Origin: Ciona intestinalis
Lineage: Eukaryota; Chordata; Ascidiacea; Phlebobranchia; Cionidae
Direction: 5' to 3'
NCBI RefSeq assembly: GCF_000224145.3
Contig: NC_020169.2
Span: forward strand, 894,032-958,031
Length of the DNA: 64,000 nt
The notes under the pieces were generated by a model that was given only the letters and a program-made list of their open reading frames with translations, ran no database searches and was not told the origin of the DNA. Position 1 is the first letter of the stretch, and each line of letters starts with the position of its first letter. Positions 52,901-64,000 of this stretch are shown piece by piece. The position numbers were made by a program, and so were the translations under genes.

Positions 52901-55900
52901 TCATCTAATGTCTTCGAACAAAACATGTACAGACATATACCTTCGTAGAGGCACATGTTTCTCGTCCTGTCGTTATGAAAATATGAAAGCCCACCCGAGC
53001 TATTCTCTTACACTGTGTTACTCACATTCCTCAAGGACAAACTTCAATAGACTTGTGAAACTCGATACCCCTACATTGTTCTTCGCATATTACGCCACTT
53101 TATAATAAAGTCAAGTCAGCTGCACAATAAACGACACTTTATAATATTCAATCGACAGATGGTGACCTTTCTAAACAACATGCCGTGTTCTTGCCTTCTA
53201 TAATCAAGGTAAAATGATGCAAATCAATGAACAAAGACCCTTTCTTTAATACAACATTGCTAAAGTTCCCGTGCTCGCCCAATTTAGCAATAGTAACAAC
53301 CATGAGTTTTAAACAATTTATACGACTTTTCAAGGAGCCTTAATTAGTTTCACAATTACGTACTTGTGTGCCGCGAAAACTGCTTGGGGTTCACCCAAAC
53401 AATGCCCACCAAGCAACAAAAGGTCTAAACGAAAATGGGGAAAATCGCCACGATAACGTAAGACACCAACGTGGAGGCTTTATTAGGTTGTGTCTTACCG
53501 TTTAATTAAAATGTGTTTGGATCTATTTTTAATAAACCGAATCAAAATTTTGCAGTTTTGGACCCACCTGACATAGAGCTTCTATCTCTTCCTGCAGTTC
53601 CTGCTTCTCAGCTTCATATTTTGCCACAATGTCTTCCTTTTCCAATCCGTTAGTATGCATAACTTCCTCCTTTTCAGCTTGCAATGCCAAACGAAGTGTT
53701 GCCTTTAAAAACATTACCGTGTTATTGACTATACCTAAAATATCATTTCATATACATTACCTTTTCTTGTCCAGCCTTCTCCAAATCTTCTTCGTGAGAT
53801 TGTTGTTCATTCTTCAGAGCCACCTGCGCCTCACGTTCTTGCTGAATCATCGACTGATTAAGGAGCTGTATGTCTCGTTGAAGCTTAGCTGATTCGACTT
53901 CCATTTCTTTTCTTACTCTTCCGATTTCCACTGTTAAAAATGTTGCATGTAACTAACTGTGCAATTAAGGTTGTTACACTACACTGTTAGGCTAATAACG
54001 ATCCAAAGGCTTCATGCTATAGTTTAATATTGAATAATAGATGCTAACCTTGCAACGCTTCGTTCTTCATCATTGCATTTTGATTGACTTCCTCAAGTTG
54101 TTCTTTCTTAGCTTCTAAAACAGCTGCGACGTTTTGCACATCGAACAAGTTGGTTTCCAAAGCTTCCTTGTCAGCTCTGTATATACAATAAAGGCATATT
54201 GTTAAATGTTCGGTTGTTTTTAAGGTTACACATACCTTAAGCCAGCCATTTCCTCTGACAGGGTTCTGTTTTCTCTTTCAGTAGCAGTGAGTTGAACGAT
54301 TAAGTTTGCCTTTTCCTTAGTAAGCTCTTCCTTCTCTCTTGCCAACTTATTGCCAATATCGTTCAAACGACCGATATCTTCCTTGCATTTCTCTAGGTGT
54401 TCTTCCAAGTTGGTCTTGGCACGAGTGCACTAATAAACGATATTTTTATCAACATTATTATTGTTACACTAACAGGCAAATTCTTTAGGCAACTTTTAAG
54501 GTTTCCTGGCGTAACTTGGCACGGTACATCACCCATGTAGGACATTAGAAATAACTTACAAGATGGGTACATGGCCACTTGTTTCAGTGCACATACACGA
54601 ATAAACAAACCTGTGTTAGACCATCGTTGAGCTCTGCCTTCTCACGATGAAGCAACATTAAGTCCTGTTCCAATTTCTCTCTGCTCTGTTCAGTGAGGAT
54701 GAGGCTGTGATCTAATCCGGCCTTTTCATTATGGAGATCCATCTTCTCTTGCTCTGTCTTGATGAGTTCGGCTCGGATTGAATCTTTCTCCAAAGCCAAG
54801 TCATATTTAGCTGCACCCAAAGCTGCGAACTTTTCTTCCATCTGATAATAGCGTTTTTTAGATATCACGACATACTATATGTATTAATATTTATTCCTAC
54901 CTCTGCAATGACTTTGTGTAGATCAACCTTATCCTGAGCAAGACCTTCATTAAGCGCTTGCATCTTGGCAAGTTGGTCTCTCAATGAAGCTTCCTCAGTC
55001 TTCAGTTTATTCAGCGCCAGCTCAATTTCAGCATTGGTGCGCTCCACCTAAACAAACCTCGGTTAGACAATAAAGCATTCTATTTATTTAATGCTGTCTT
55101 TTCAGACAATACCCAATCATTGGAATATGAAAGGTTCACATGCTACTTACCTTGGCGAGAGCATCGACCACTTCAGCTTTCTCGGCCTCCATAATTTCCT
55201 TTTCCAAAACAGCTCTGTTTAGACCTTCTTTTGTTGTCACAAGTTGCTCACGGAGAGAGGAGTGCTTGCCATCCATGTTGTCAACAGTGGATTTTCTACA
55301 AAAAGGAACAATTGATGCAACTGACTTATCCTCGCGTGGTGGGTCAATATTGGTCGTTATGTTATGTTTGTTAAGACATCACAAGATATTTTACCCTCTC
55401 TTAAGTTCCTTTTCTTTACGAGCAAGATCCTTCAGAAGATCTTCCTTTTCATCTTCAACGTTGTCTCTCTGTCTTTGCAATTCAGCATTTGCAGCTTGCA
55501 GTTTTTCTTTCTCTGCCATAAGAGCATCAATTCTTTGTTGTAAGCTCTCACGTGCTTTTCCTATTTCTTGCTTTTCGCTGAAATTATAAGCAGTTTTAGG
55601 TACTGGAATTTATATTTATTAAATTTGAAGTCTTACCTTCCCACGACTTCTGCGTTTGACTTATATCTGTATGCGTCCCGCTTCGCATCGTCTTTAGCTC
55701 TGGTGGTTGAATCCAGTTCTTCCTTAAGGGCCATCAGTTGGCTCTCCAAAGTCTTCCTATCGTTGTCACTATCAGCACATTGCTTCTTAAGAGAAGTAGC
55801 TGCATCTCGAGCCGCTTCAAGTTTGGCACGAAGTTCCTGTATACAGCATATCATTATATAGTGATGAGCATGCGATTATTATACACATATTCCGTGCAAT

Positions 55901-58900
55901 TTACCTGAACTTGCAACTGACGTTTTTGCAGTGCAGCTTGCACAGCGTTGTAAGTCGAATCTGCAAAAGATGGCGACACGCCTCGGATTCCTGGAGATCT
56001 TCCTCGTCGTGGAGATCGTCGTCCTGGAGATGGAGACCTCAATGGGGAGTAACCTCGTCTGTTAAAGAAAGCAAAGTTACAGCATAACGTTTTGTACTAT
56101 GCTGGTGGTAAGTATATTCTCACCGTTGGTCCCTATTTGGCCAAACCCTGACAAAGGTAGTTCGGTATGTTGGACCGACAAAAGCACATTCGCATAATTG
56201 GGCACCACTATTAAATTCACTATCGTTTCGACATTTCTGACACTGGAGCTGTTTTCCCGCCCCAATTTTATATTGAACTGGTATAATATCACGTTTGCAT
56301 CGATCTGACTTTAATGGAGATAAAATCGCGTATTCTTCTTCGGATAGATTGCTATTTTCTAATTCGAAGCTCGTTTCTCGAATCGGCTCAATGCCAGATA
56401 AGTCAAGTGATTCACGAGAAAAGCTATTTTTGCTGTTATTGTTTGGTGAAATAAACCCGCTGTCGTCAGAGCTGCTATCCTTGCGCGATGTAAGTGAAAT
56501 CTTTTTTCCTTGACGTGTCGAAGACGACGGTGAATGGTAAGAACGAACCAAGCGATGAAATCTCGCATCCATATAAAAAAGCACTATTCGATTACGTCAC
56601 TACCGTTCAATATACTTTCTTTTGGTTTGTAATTTCTTTACTCCACTAAGTATCTTGCCGCAACACGCCTGTGCTAAAAATAACAATCTTTAAAATATCT
56701 GTATTGTGATAAACTAAGCAAAATGCTGACGCCTTCTTGGCTGAGCTTTTGGCTTATTACAGCGAATAAACGGTCCAAACCTCACTTAACGCATCTATAC
56801 TATATACGAATAACTTGATTGCCACCTATAAGCTACTGACACCTGCGTAGTTTTCACTTTAACCCTCTAAACCGAAGCCTCTTATTTCCTTCGTTTTCGA
56901 TCGATTTTTGTGGAATGTGTCACAGGGACACTCAAAACGGCAGAAAAGCATTGCCAACTATTATCCTTCACCGATCTGGGTGGTTACGTTAACCGGGACT
57001 TAGAGTACAAACGGACTTAAAGAGAGAGGGATAAAACACGACTTGAAATGTGGTTCCACATAGTTGGGATTCAAGTACACTCTTGCTCTTCACTTATTTG
57101 TTTGGTAATTACAGAACAACGATGTCCAGCTTATTGTTTGCCTCTTTAAATCTACATACTTGAACGTTGTATCTTTGTGTCGGCAAGAGTTTCGTTTAGA
57201 AACATTTAAATGTTCCAAATGGGTAATTATGAATCGTAACCTTAATGGTTAATTAAAAATTCATTTACTTACCTTGGTGAATGTCCAAGTCCAAGATCAG
57301 CCATAGAATCTGTAAGCTCATCAACCGCGGACGCTCTTGGGCTGTCAGAGAGTGCCATCGCTAAGTCAGCATCAGCAATAACCGATTGAGCAATGTCCCT
57401 CAACGCCTTCTCCAAGCTTAGCTTCTCCGCTGCAATGTTGGCTGCAGTTTCTTCATCGTTGATACCGTCGCTCGCGTCAACTCGTGTGCTCTCCTGCAAC
57501 CATGTTAATTGTTTATTTAACCTAAATACGCACATCGGCCTGCACATATATTATTTTCTTGCACTCACGAGTGGTCGTGAAGGTGTCCTCAAATCATCGA
57601 TGGTTCTGTCCTTATCGCTGAGTTGTGACTTAGCCCGATCGTAAGCAACAGTAAGCTCATTAATCCTTCCGTTTAATCTTGCCTTCTCTGTATCGAAGTC
57701 TGATTGCATTGAAAGCATCTCCTTTACCTGAATTGAATTATAAATAACCAAAAATGTTATTTTGGTACTAAGTCCAGTTTGTATCTGAAATAAACCAACC
57801 AACCTTCCTGCGAAGCTGCTCCTCAACATCGCCCTTCTCACCGCGTTCCTTTTCCAGGGAAACCTTAGCTGAGGTATCCTGTACACTTTGGTTCGCGTTG
57901 AGGTTCAGACACGATGCATGAAGCTGTCGAGCACCCCTCTGTAAACGCACATAAGTTAGGTTATGGTTGCGATACGAAAGTCAAGCTGGTGTCTTTGTAA
58001 TCAAACCTGCACATCGTTAATGGCTTGGGCGAGATCTCGTTGAGTGTTGGACTTCAGGTCACCGAAACCTCGACGAATCTGAACAACAGCCCTCCATAGC
58101 GCAAGCAAGCGGCTGTGCTCGTCACCGAAGTAGGAACTGAAGTTCTGAACAAAACAAAACAATACAGTCACAATCTTGCATGAACAAATGCAATACTTGT
58201 GTTAAAGTTCTGGTTCTACCTCTTGCTCTTCTCTCCATTCGGATTCCTTGGTCTTAAGCTCTTGTTTCACATCATTCCAATCATCAGTAACCTTGCGAAG
58301 GTCGTCGGCAAGGGCGGCGTTCGAATCGTTCGCTGAAACCAGTTGTTCACGGAGCATGGAGTTCACCTCTGCAAGACTCTCGCATCTAAAAAGAAATGAT
58401 TCATGTAAAGTTTTAAGGCTTATTGGTTTCAATAGTTAACAGTTACTTATGGGGCAATGGGCTATTCTAGGCCAAACTAGAAGTCCCATAACGTACTTCG
58501 CCGTAAGCTGCACACACGTATGATCAAATAGACTACTTATACTTATATATTTGTTGAAATGATTAAAGATTAAGAGTAGCGATTCGGTCGCCTTCACAGT
58601 TCAAAGATGAGGCGTAATACTTTCTAATCCTGTTGGAGTTTGAATGAGCAGCGGTTGAAAGTAAATATTGACCATGGTTAAATCGCCGAACTGTTATAAC
58701 AACAAATTTGCCGACACAGTATATGGTATGCCACGTCTCGAGTATGAATTGAAGAGAATACAGGAAAAGTAAACGCCAAGTGACGCTCTGGCTCGATATC
58801 CCATTGGTCAAAATGCGCCAGAATGAAAAGCGCATAACAACCATGTGGATTCTGATACAAGTTTTAACCCGCCCGAAATAATTTACGTGACTTGTAAAAA

Positions 58901-61728
58901 AGTCTTTTGTGTTCGAAATGACTTGCGATTAATTAGTTCGTCAGTAATAAAACACAGGGCCGCTCGTTTCAAATCGAAACTGCCTTAAAACAACCGTTAA
59001 AACCAAAACTCGGAATAACATAGCACTATATATGAAGTACAGGATACAGAAAACTTTAAACAAAAATTCGAAACCATGTTTGTAATCTTCACAAAAATTA
59101 TATATGCCGCGAATGCCCCACCTCTGTTTCTCCTCCTCCAACTTAATAAGAGCATCTTCCAAGTCAGTCGTATGTGTTGCTTCCGTACGACGAAGGCGAG
59201 CTTCGGTATTATCAAGTCTGTTTTGAAGGGTGTCCGTTGTCTCCGACAGCTGTATGTACAAAAAAATACAGACTTGGTATTTTCCTGTAACACTTTATGA
59301 GGTATCGGAAGGTGGGGAAAGACGGGCCACCTTTTCATTCTATTTTTTCGCTATTTGGCGGTAATTAAAAAAACATTCAAAGATAAATAAAACCGAATTC
59401 TCGCGGTTCCCATTAACCGTTAGTTTAAAACACGATCAGGATATGTAGATATTATGTGCTATAGGAACCCGTCTTCCCCCATATTACCATAACTGAATAT
59501 TGATACACAGTAAAAATAATAATTGTATACACTTAACACAATATTGCTTTAACTGCTTGTACACGATGTTCCACTTTGTTATTTACGCTAGACTTTTACA
59601 GTTAGATAATAACGGTAGTGTGATCAAAGGCATACACGTCAATTTAATATTATATTGACCACTTACCGCCATCTTGGATCTGTCAGATTCATCTCGGAGT
59701 ACAGCTATCTCTTCCTCTAGCTCTCCACATTTCTTCTTGTATTGAAGAACCTTCACACACAATTCATGTTACTTTGTTTTAATAAAATTTCAGTTCAATG
59801 GAATTTACCTGACGTTTAAGCTCGTCTACCTCTGCTTTTTTATCCATACCAAAAACTATCAATTTTTTCAGTACGCTATAACCTTACTTCTTAAAATAAT
59901 ATTTACAATTGAAATAATCTTTAACATAATTTCGTTTATAATGCTTAATATAATATCTGGTGGGCGAATGCTAAATTCACTAACGGTCCTTACTGTATCA
60001 ATTCGAGGTGCTAGCCATTCCTGTATTATTCCTACGATTGTAGCGGCGTCCTCAATCAATATCCATACCGTGATAGCATTATAAGCCGCACGAAAAGAAA
60101 AAATAACACAATAGGGCGAAAGAGGGAGTTCGCCCGGTCTACCACGTTGAAGGGCGAATTTAAATAACAGCGGTGACGATACTATTGTCGAAGGAACCGC
60201 GCTTGCTTCAGATTTCATAGAAAATTGGTTCGATGTTTATGATCGCAAATTAGGGCTTTCGTTTTTCTATCGCTGCGAATTTTTGCATGGCCACCCGAGC
60301 GTGATTTGATATCCCAACAATAGATTTAGATGTCGGGTCAGAACAAGCCAAGGTTAATAAATATATACATAACAAATAAAAACTGTCATATATCCATGCG
60401 CCTACGTAAGATATCTTAGCCAAGCCGTCAGTACAAAAGAAAATAAAACCCGGATCAGACGTTTACGGTGTTGATATTTTGTAATCGTGTGAATGCCTTT
60501 AAGAAAGAGATACTTCCCACCCACCACAGGCACTCTCTATTCAAGTATGGACACAAAAAGACATTTAAACTTTTCGGACAATGCGGAAAGCGACACGCAA
60601 AACTAACCAACAAATTATTGTTGCGCTTACACCAAGCCACGGACAAAAGCCAACTTCTTTCGTTGCCCATGGTTACCGCATTTTCCGACTACCTTCAATA
60701 CAATGACTGAGCAAAGAAACGACGCGTTAATCAAAGGCCTCATATACTAGTCCCCTGAAACACTACTCACAATAACGCCTACCACAATATGCGAGATTTT
60801 TAATTAAGATACTTTTCTGTCTGAAATTATTCTGCAACAGTGATAATTAAAATTAAATTAGAGCAACATATCCATACCTTGCTTTGTAGCTTCTGCACAA
60901 GTTGTGCTTGCCGCTGCTGCCCCTCCTGGTAGGCTTGGAGCTTCCTTTTGTACGATGCTTGTTCATCTTCAAGTTTTTGACGCAAAACAGCATTCTGTAA
61001 GCGCACAACAAATGGGTTCGATAAATCGCTCATCTCTGCTTTACTATATAAATCAACGGAAAGTACTTTTTGGGTCTCTACTGAAACCACACGAGTTAAT
61101 ACAACGGAATGGAATATTTCTGAAGGTGGCATTAAACAGAAGCGTTTTGTTAATATGCGTTCTATTTGTTCTCGTTTTCGATTCCTCAAATAGAAAGCAA
61201 AGACCCTAACAAAGCATCAAACCCTAGCGCAAAAACTGAACAAATTTAATTTTGGAAAAGAAAGTATGTTTGCGACGCTGTGGCAATTGTAAAACGAATT
61301 AATGTAAGAGTATAACAGTATTTGAAATGTGCGTGAGTTGTGGGTATAAACGTGAAGATACATAAGTTCTTTCTGTTTGCGTATGCCGGTAAAGGCTTTC
61401 ATGACCCCCCCCCAAAAAATAGTCTTTCGTTAGAAAATACGTTATTGATGTTACCTGCATGGATAAGGTCTTATTTTCAACAGAGCCTTTATCCCTTTCC
61501 CCCTTCTCCAATCTCAAGGCTTGTTCCAACTGAAACGAACAAACAGTGTGAAAATCAATATGGGTAGATATGTATTAGTTAATCGACACTGTTTGCTCTT
61601 TAGACGTGTCCGATCCCAAATGATTGAATTGGACTTTGACTGAATAGTTTTTTAATATTTCTTACTCGTTCAACTTTTGTACGCACGGACTCCATAGCTC
61701 CGGCGTCTTCGTCGTCGGAAGAAGACAT
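46948..61728 (-). CDS. CROCC: Rootletin (ciliary rootlet coiled-coil protein), complete
   Basis: Structural coiled-coil homopolymer of the ciliary rootlet that anchors basal bodies and tethers centrioles (family knowledge). Thirty-nine coding exons give 1,982 residues (human about 2,017). Ends: 61666-61728, 61455-61529, 60878-60994, 59667-59750, 59122-59249, 58220-58385, 58007-58144, 57804-57938, 57569-57727, 57273-57493, 55905-56058, 55637-55836, 55395-55577, 55151-55295, 54901-55047, 54611-54841, 54236-54429, 54049-54176, 53761-53930, 53568-53702, 52164-52343, 51821-51964, 51623-51706, 51393-51554, 51171-51323, 50902-51069, 50502-50739, 50308-50443, 50095-50235, 49855-49990, 49359-49604, 49104-49283, 48867-49007, 48650-48769, 48312-48461, 48031-48231, 47828-47950, 47583-47771, 46948-47031. 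Diagnostic blocks are YQEGQQRQAQLVQKLQ, VLQYKKKCGELEEE, EHSRLLALWR and the terminal QLTQEIRRRQPYTSS. Ser-Pro-Arg linkers lie in exons 11, 28 and 29. Confidence 0.95.
52022..52130 (+). repeat. SINE-like dispersed repeat, copy 4 (5' part)
   Basis: CATTCATGGCAACGACATTC, GTTATAACACGGATCCCATA, CCACGTATGTAAAATGTGG. Lies in the rootletin intron between exons 51964 and 52164. Confidence 0.45.
52440..53110. repeat. Probable repeat insertion around the assembly gap
   Basis: Sequence on both sides of the N run differs from neighbouring introns, being less AT-rich with few homopolymers, and it ends near 53100 with TTTATAATAAAG. A plus-strand frame stays open over 52752-53105 but has no recognisable domain. 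Repeat content would explain both the failed assembly and the long intron (52344-53567). No terminal repeats or target duplication could be defined. Confidence 0.35.
52614..52722. other. Assembly gap
   Basis: A run of 109 N within the rootletin intron between exons 52343 and 53568. The gap length is probably nominal. Confidence 0.99.
56124..56572 (-). CDS. CROCC: Alternative first exon of rootletin with a novel CxxC-containing N-terminus
   Basis: ATG at 56572 (MDARFHRLVRSYHSPSSS) opens 149 codons plus two bases to a GTGAGA donor (exon end 56124). The phase-2 end matches exon 11 (55905-56058), just as the regular exon 10 does, so splicing gives NRDQR-RGYSPLRSPSPG in frame. The segment is Ser-rich (SSSTRQGKKISLTSRKDSSS), has an acidic NLSEEEYAILSPLK stretch and ends with CQKC and CEC pairs (a possible metal site). 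It would replace the N-terminal third of rootletin. It could instead be the terminal exon of a nested gene, but the phase match argues against that. Confidence 0.6.
59303..59488 (-). mobile_element. MITE-like element, copy D
   Basis: Reverse orientation: AAGGTGGGGAAAGACGGGCC at the left, then CACCTTTTCATTC, GTTTAAAACACGATCAGG and GTCTTCCCCCAT at the right. It lies in the rootletin intron between exons 59249 and 59667. Confidence 0.7.
59809..59847 (-). CDS. CROCC: Possible second alternative start exon of rootletin
   Basis: ATG at 59847 reads MDKKAEVDELKRQ and ends at a GTAAAT donor in phase 0. Spliced to 59667-59750 it gives KRQ-VLQYKKKCGELEEE. In other animals the residues before VLQYKKK come from the exon at 60878, so this 13-codon exon looks like an internal promoter's start rather than a constitutive exon. 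Confidence 0.4.
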
Positions 61729-63951
61729 TTTACTCTCAAATTGGCAACAATATATAACCACCAATACCTACAACGACTTAGCAAACGTCTGTGTATTCAG
61801 ATAATTGGACCGTGTAAATGGTGGTACATAATTCAACCAAAGACGACACACCTATATTTTTACATTCAATTCCAGCGTATCGCATAGCGTTCATTTAGCA
61901 TTCTTTTGGTTGGAACAAATTATATGTAAGTTCTTGGTAAATTGCTACTTCCCTTCACGGTATTATGTGGGCATTTTACTATTATTCGATCTGATAATGA
62001 GTAGCCTGCGTAAACCTTTAGCTTACGCTTAAACCATGCACGGTACTACATCATTTTTAAAAGTGTAACTTCGTGTTTTTTAGATCCACCAGGTTGGCTA
62101 TATAATAAAAATATCTTACAATCATTTTAAAAAAGCAACTATAGGTAAAACTTAATGTAAACTAATAAATCAAGTTAAATAGTTCATGATACGATTTAAA
62201 CATAAATTGTGCGTTATTCAAACCAAATTACGATGAGTATACACTGCAACGTAGTGAGTGGCATTAACTGAATATGAAGTACAAGTATTAACCGCGTTTC
62301 GTTTATCCCTTTTTCTGAAACGACTTTGTAAGAATTTTTCCTATATTTTGTAACTGAAGACTTTTTAGTTCGGTAATATTTCTTTTTCTTTAGACTACAA
62401 CTTACCCTATAAGTATATAACTGAAAGCGCAAATATAAATTCCTTTTTAAGCATACACTGTCACAGCCTATCACTCTATGTAGCTGAATAGCACACTGAC
62501 TTACACATACATCAATTATCATAACTGATGACTTCTTTCTAACTTGGAATACCTTCTACCAATTTAACACGTAGTCAGAAACAATACCCATTGTTACGTA
62601 ATATCTCAATTATTTCCATACGACGCGTGTACGCAAAGTCGATCAATACACTGAACGATTAACAAGTATGCGTTCGCTAATACTATAAGTTTCAATCCAT
62701 TTTGCTAATTAGTCTAGGGAGGCTTTAAAACTGACTGTCCCGTTAATTAAAATTTTATTCCAATAGATTTCGGAATACAAAATTTTGTCAGACATCTAAA
62801 TTTGGACTACAACTAATGATAGGTATAAAATAGCACGCTCCCTTCGACATTTAATTATCGGTTGATCACGTATCGTGATACGCTTCGCCAAACTTAAATA
62901 AAAATGCGCGTGTTGCAATTTCCAAGGAACGTGGGTTATGGAATAAAACAATAACCAGTAGAGCTACAGACGCCGGGGCCGGGCCAGGAGTGCTGGATAA
63001 TCAGTAAAACAAAAGAGCAATGTGTTTGCGGCATTCTAGAAGTGCTCGGGTGTTGTCTGCTGAATGGGAAACTGGACACCGACAGGGACGCGGTGGATTG
63101 GCGAAACTAGCATTCTGATTGGTTGGTACTCCGCACTCCATGGATGCCACTTCAATTTCGGAATGGCACCAGTTTTACCACAAGGACATTTCAAGAGCAG
63201 CGGAATTGTTGTATATATCGTGTCGTGTGTGTTGCCGCCGTCTGTGCTTCATTTATTACAATCGTTTTATATTGTTTATAAGGGGCCACTTAACTAGTGC
63301 AGCATATGTCATATTTGGCGTGAATGTATGGACCTTTGAACGTGTGGACATTCTTTTGCTTATGTTGCTTTGTATACCGTACAATTGATCATTTCGAATA
63401 GGTAACTTTATAATGATTTTAAATGAACTGTATAGCGCGGAATATACGTGCCGATCAGTTTATCGGAGATATCGAGCCGTCTCATATATAAGTAAACAGC
63501 ACATCACAAAACAATTTTTCATTATTTTCGTATTTAACTAAAGGTAGAAAACCAAAACGGTCTTTGAAATTTACCGACCAATAATCTTTGTGAGTCCGCC
63601 AATTTATCTTCAATAGAAACCAATGGATCGATTTAGTTGAGTATATTGTATATACTAATATTAACTCTTACGTTAGTAAATAGTCGAACACTTTCAATGG
63701 AACAAAGAGCAAACAAAACGTGTAATAGAAATACTGTTAGCGCGCTCTAGCGTTTAACTTTACATTTATAAGATTTTACAAGGTGTCGCTGTAACGTCAA
63801 TTCGACACGATAGCTTGTAGCGAAAATAACTTAACTATAGAGGCACGTTACACTGTACTTCAATACTATATGTGTACCTCACTTCAAAGATGTCTTACCA
63901 GTACAGACTGCCGCATATTATACTACTTATGTTTGAAATAAAATAACATAT
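61729..63951. other. Rootletin upstream region, no gene seen
   Basis: The 2.2 kb upstream of the rootletin start codon shows no spliced coding signal. A slightly GC-richer plus-strand open patch at 63064-63388 has no ATG with a recognisable product. The rootletin promoter should lie in the first few hundred bases after 61728; no TATA box is evident. Confidence 0.4.
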
Positions 63952-64000
63952 GGGAGGTTAGGAGGAGACGAGACACCTTTTTATTTTCTCGTCCCATTTG
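63952..64000 (-). mobile_element. MITE-like element cut by the window edge, copy E
   Basis: GGAGGTTAGGAGGAGACGAG then ACACCTTTTTATTTTCTCGT matches the right half of the family read in reverse, and continues past 64000. Confidence 0.5.

Overview
The window looks like a chordate, most likely tunicate (Ciona-type), nuclear genome: AT-rich DNA, compact genes with many small GT-AG introns, and several copies of a short MITE-like element and of a SINE-like repeat. The species call is inference from gene content and style. All gene models below were assembled by hand from splice sites, reading phase and remembered family resemblance; no search was run.

Layout. (1) About 0.2-27.1 kb, minus strand: one long gene for the Golgi/endosome trafficking protein DOP1 (DOPEY/PAD-1 family). 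About 35 exons and 1,735 codons lie in the window; the start is at 27133 and the C-terminus runs off the left edge. Its 7.3-kb intron (5220-12563) holds a complete plus-strand gene for a secreted sushi-domain precursor (9165-10847). (2) 27.1-28.3 kb: the DOP1 upstream region, with CRE and E-box motifs and a weak plus-strand candidate gene. (3) 29.1-30.9 kb, minus: a CAP/CRISP-family ectodomain protein with a C-terminal membrane anchor. (4) 31-34.6 kb: largely empty. (5) 34.7-36.7 kb, minus: a four-exon gene for a small secreted helical protein whose intron phases (1-0-0) and layout match the helical-cytokine/GH/EPO/IL-6 gene plan. This is the best candidate for something undescribed. (6) 37.3-46.9 kb: no gene I can defend, only small Cys-containing ORFs and MITE copies. 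(7) 46.9-61.7 kb, minus: a complete rootletin (CROCC) gene, 39 coding exons and 1,982 residues, with two phase-compatible alternative first exons; one adds a tunicate-style, CxxC-containing N-terminus. (8) 61.8-64 kb: no gene, and a truncated MITE at the right edge. A 109-base assembly gap lies in a rootletin intron.

The genes are not an operon or a functional cluster. DOP1 (vesicle traffic) and rootletin (ciliary rootlet) are housekeeping or structural genes. Between and inside them lie three secreted or surface genes (sushi precursor, CRISP-like, cytokine-like) of the kind used in signalling or innate immunity.
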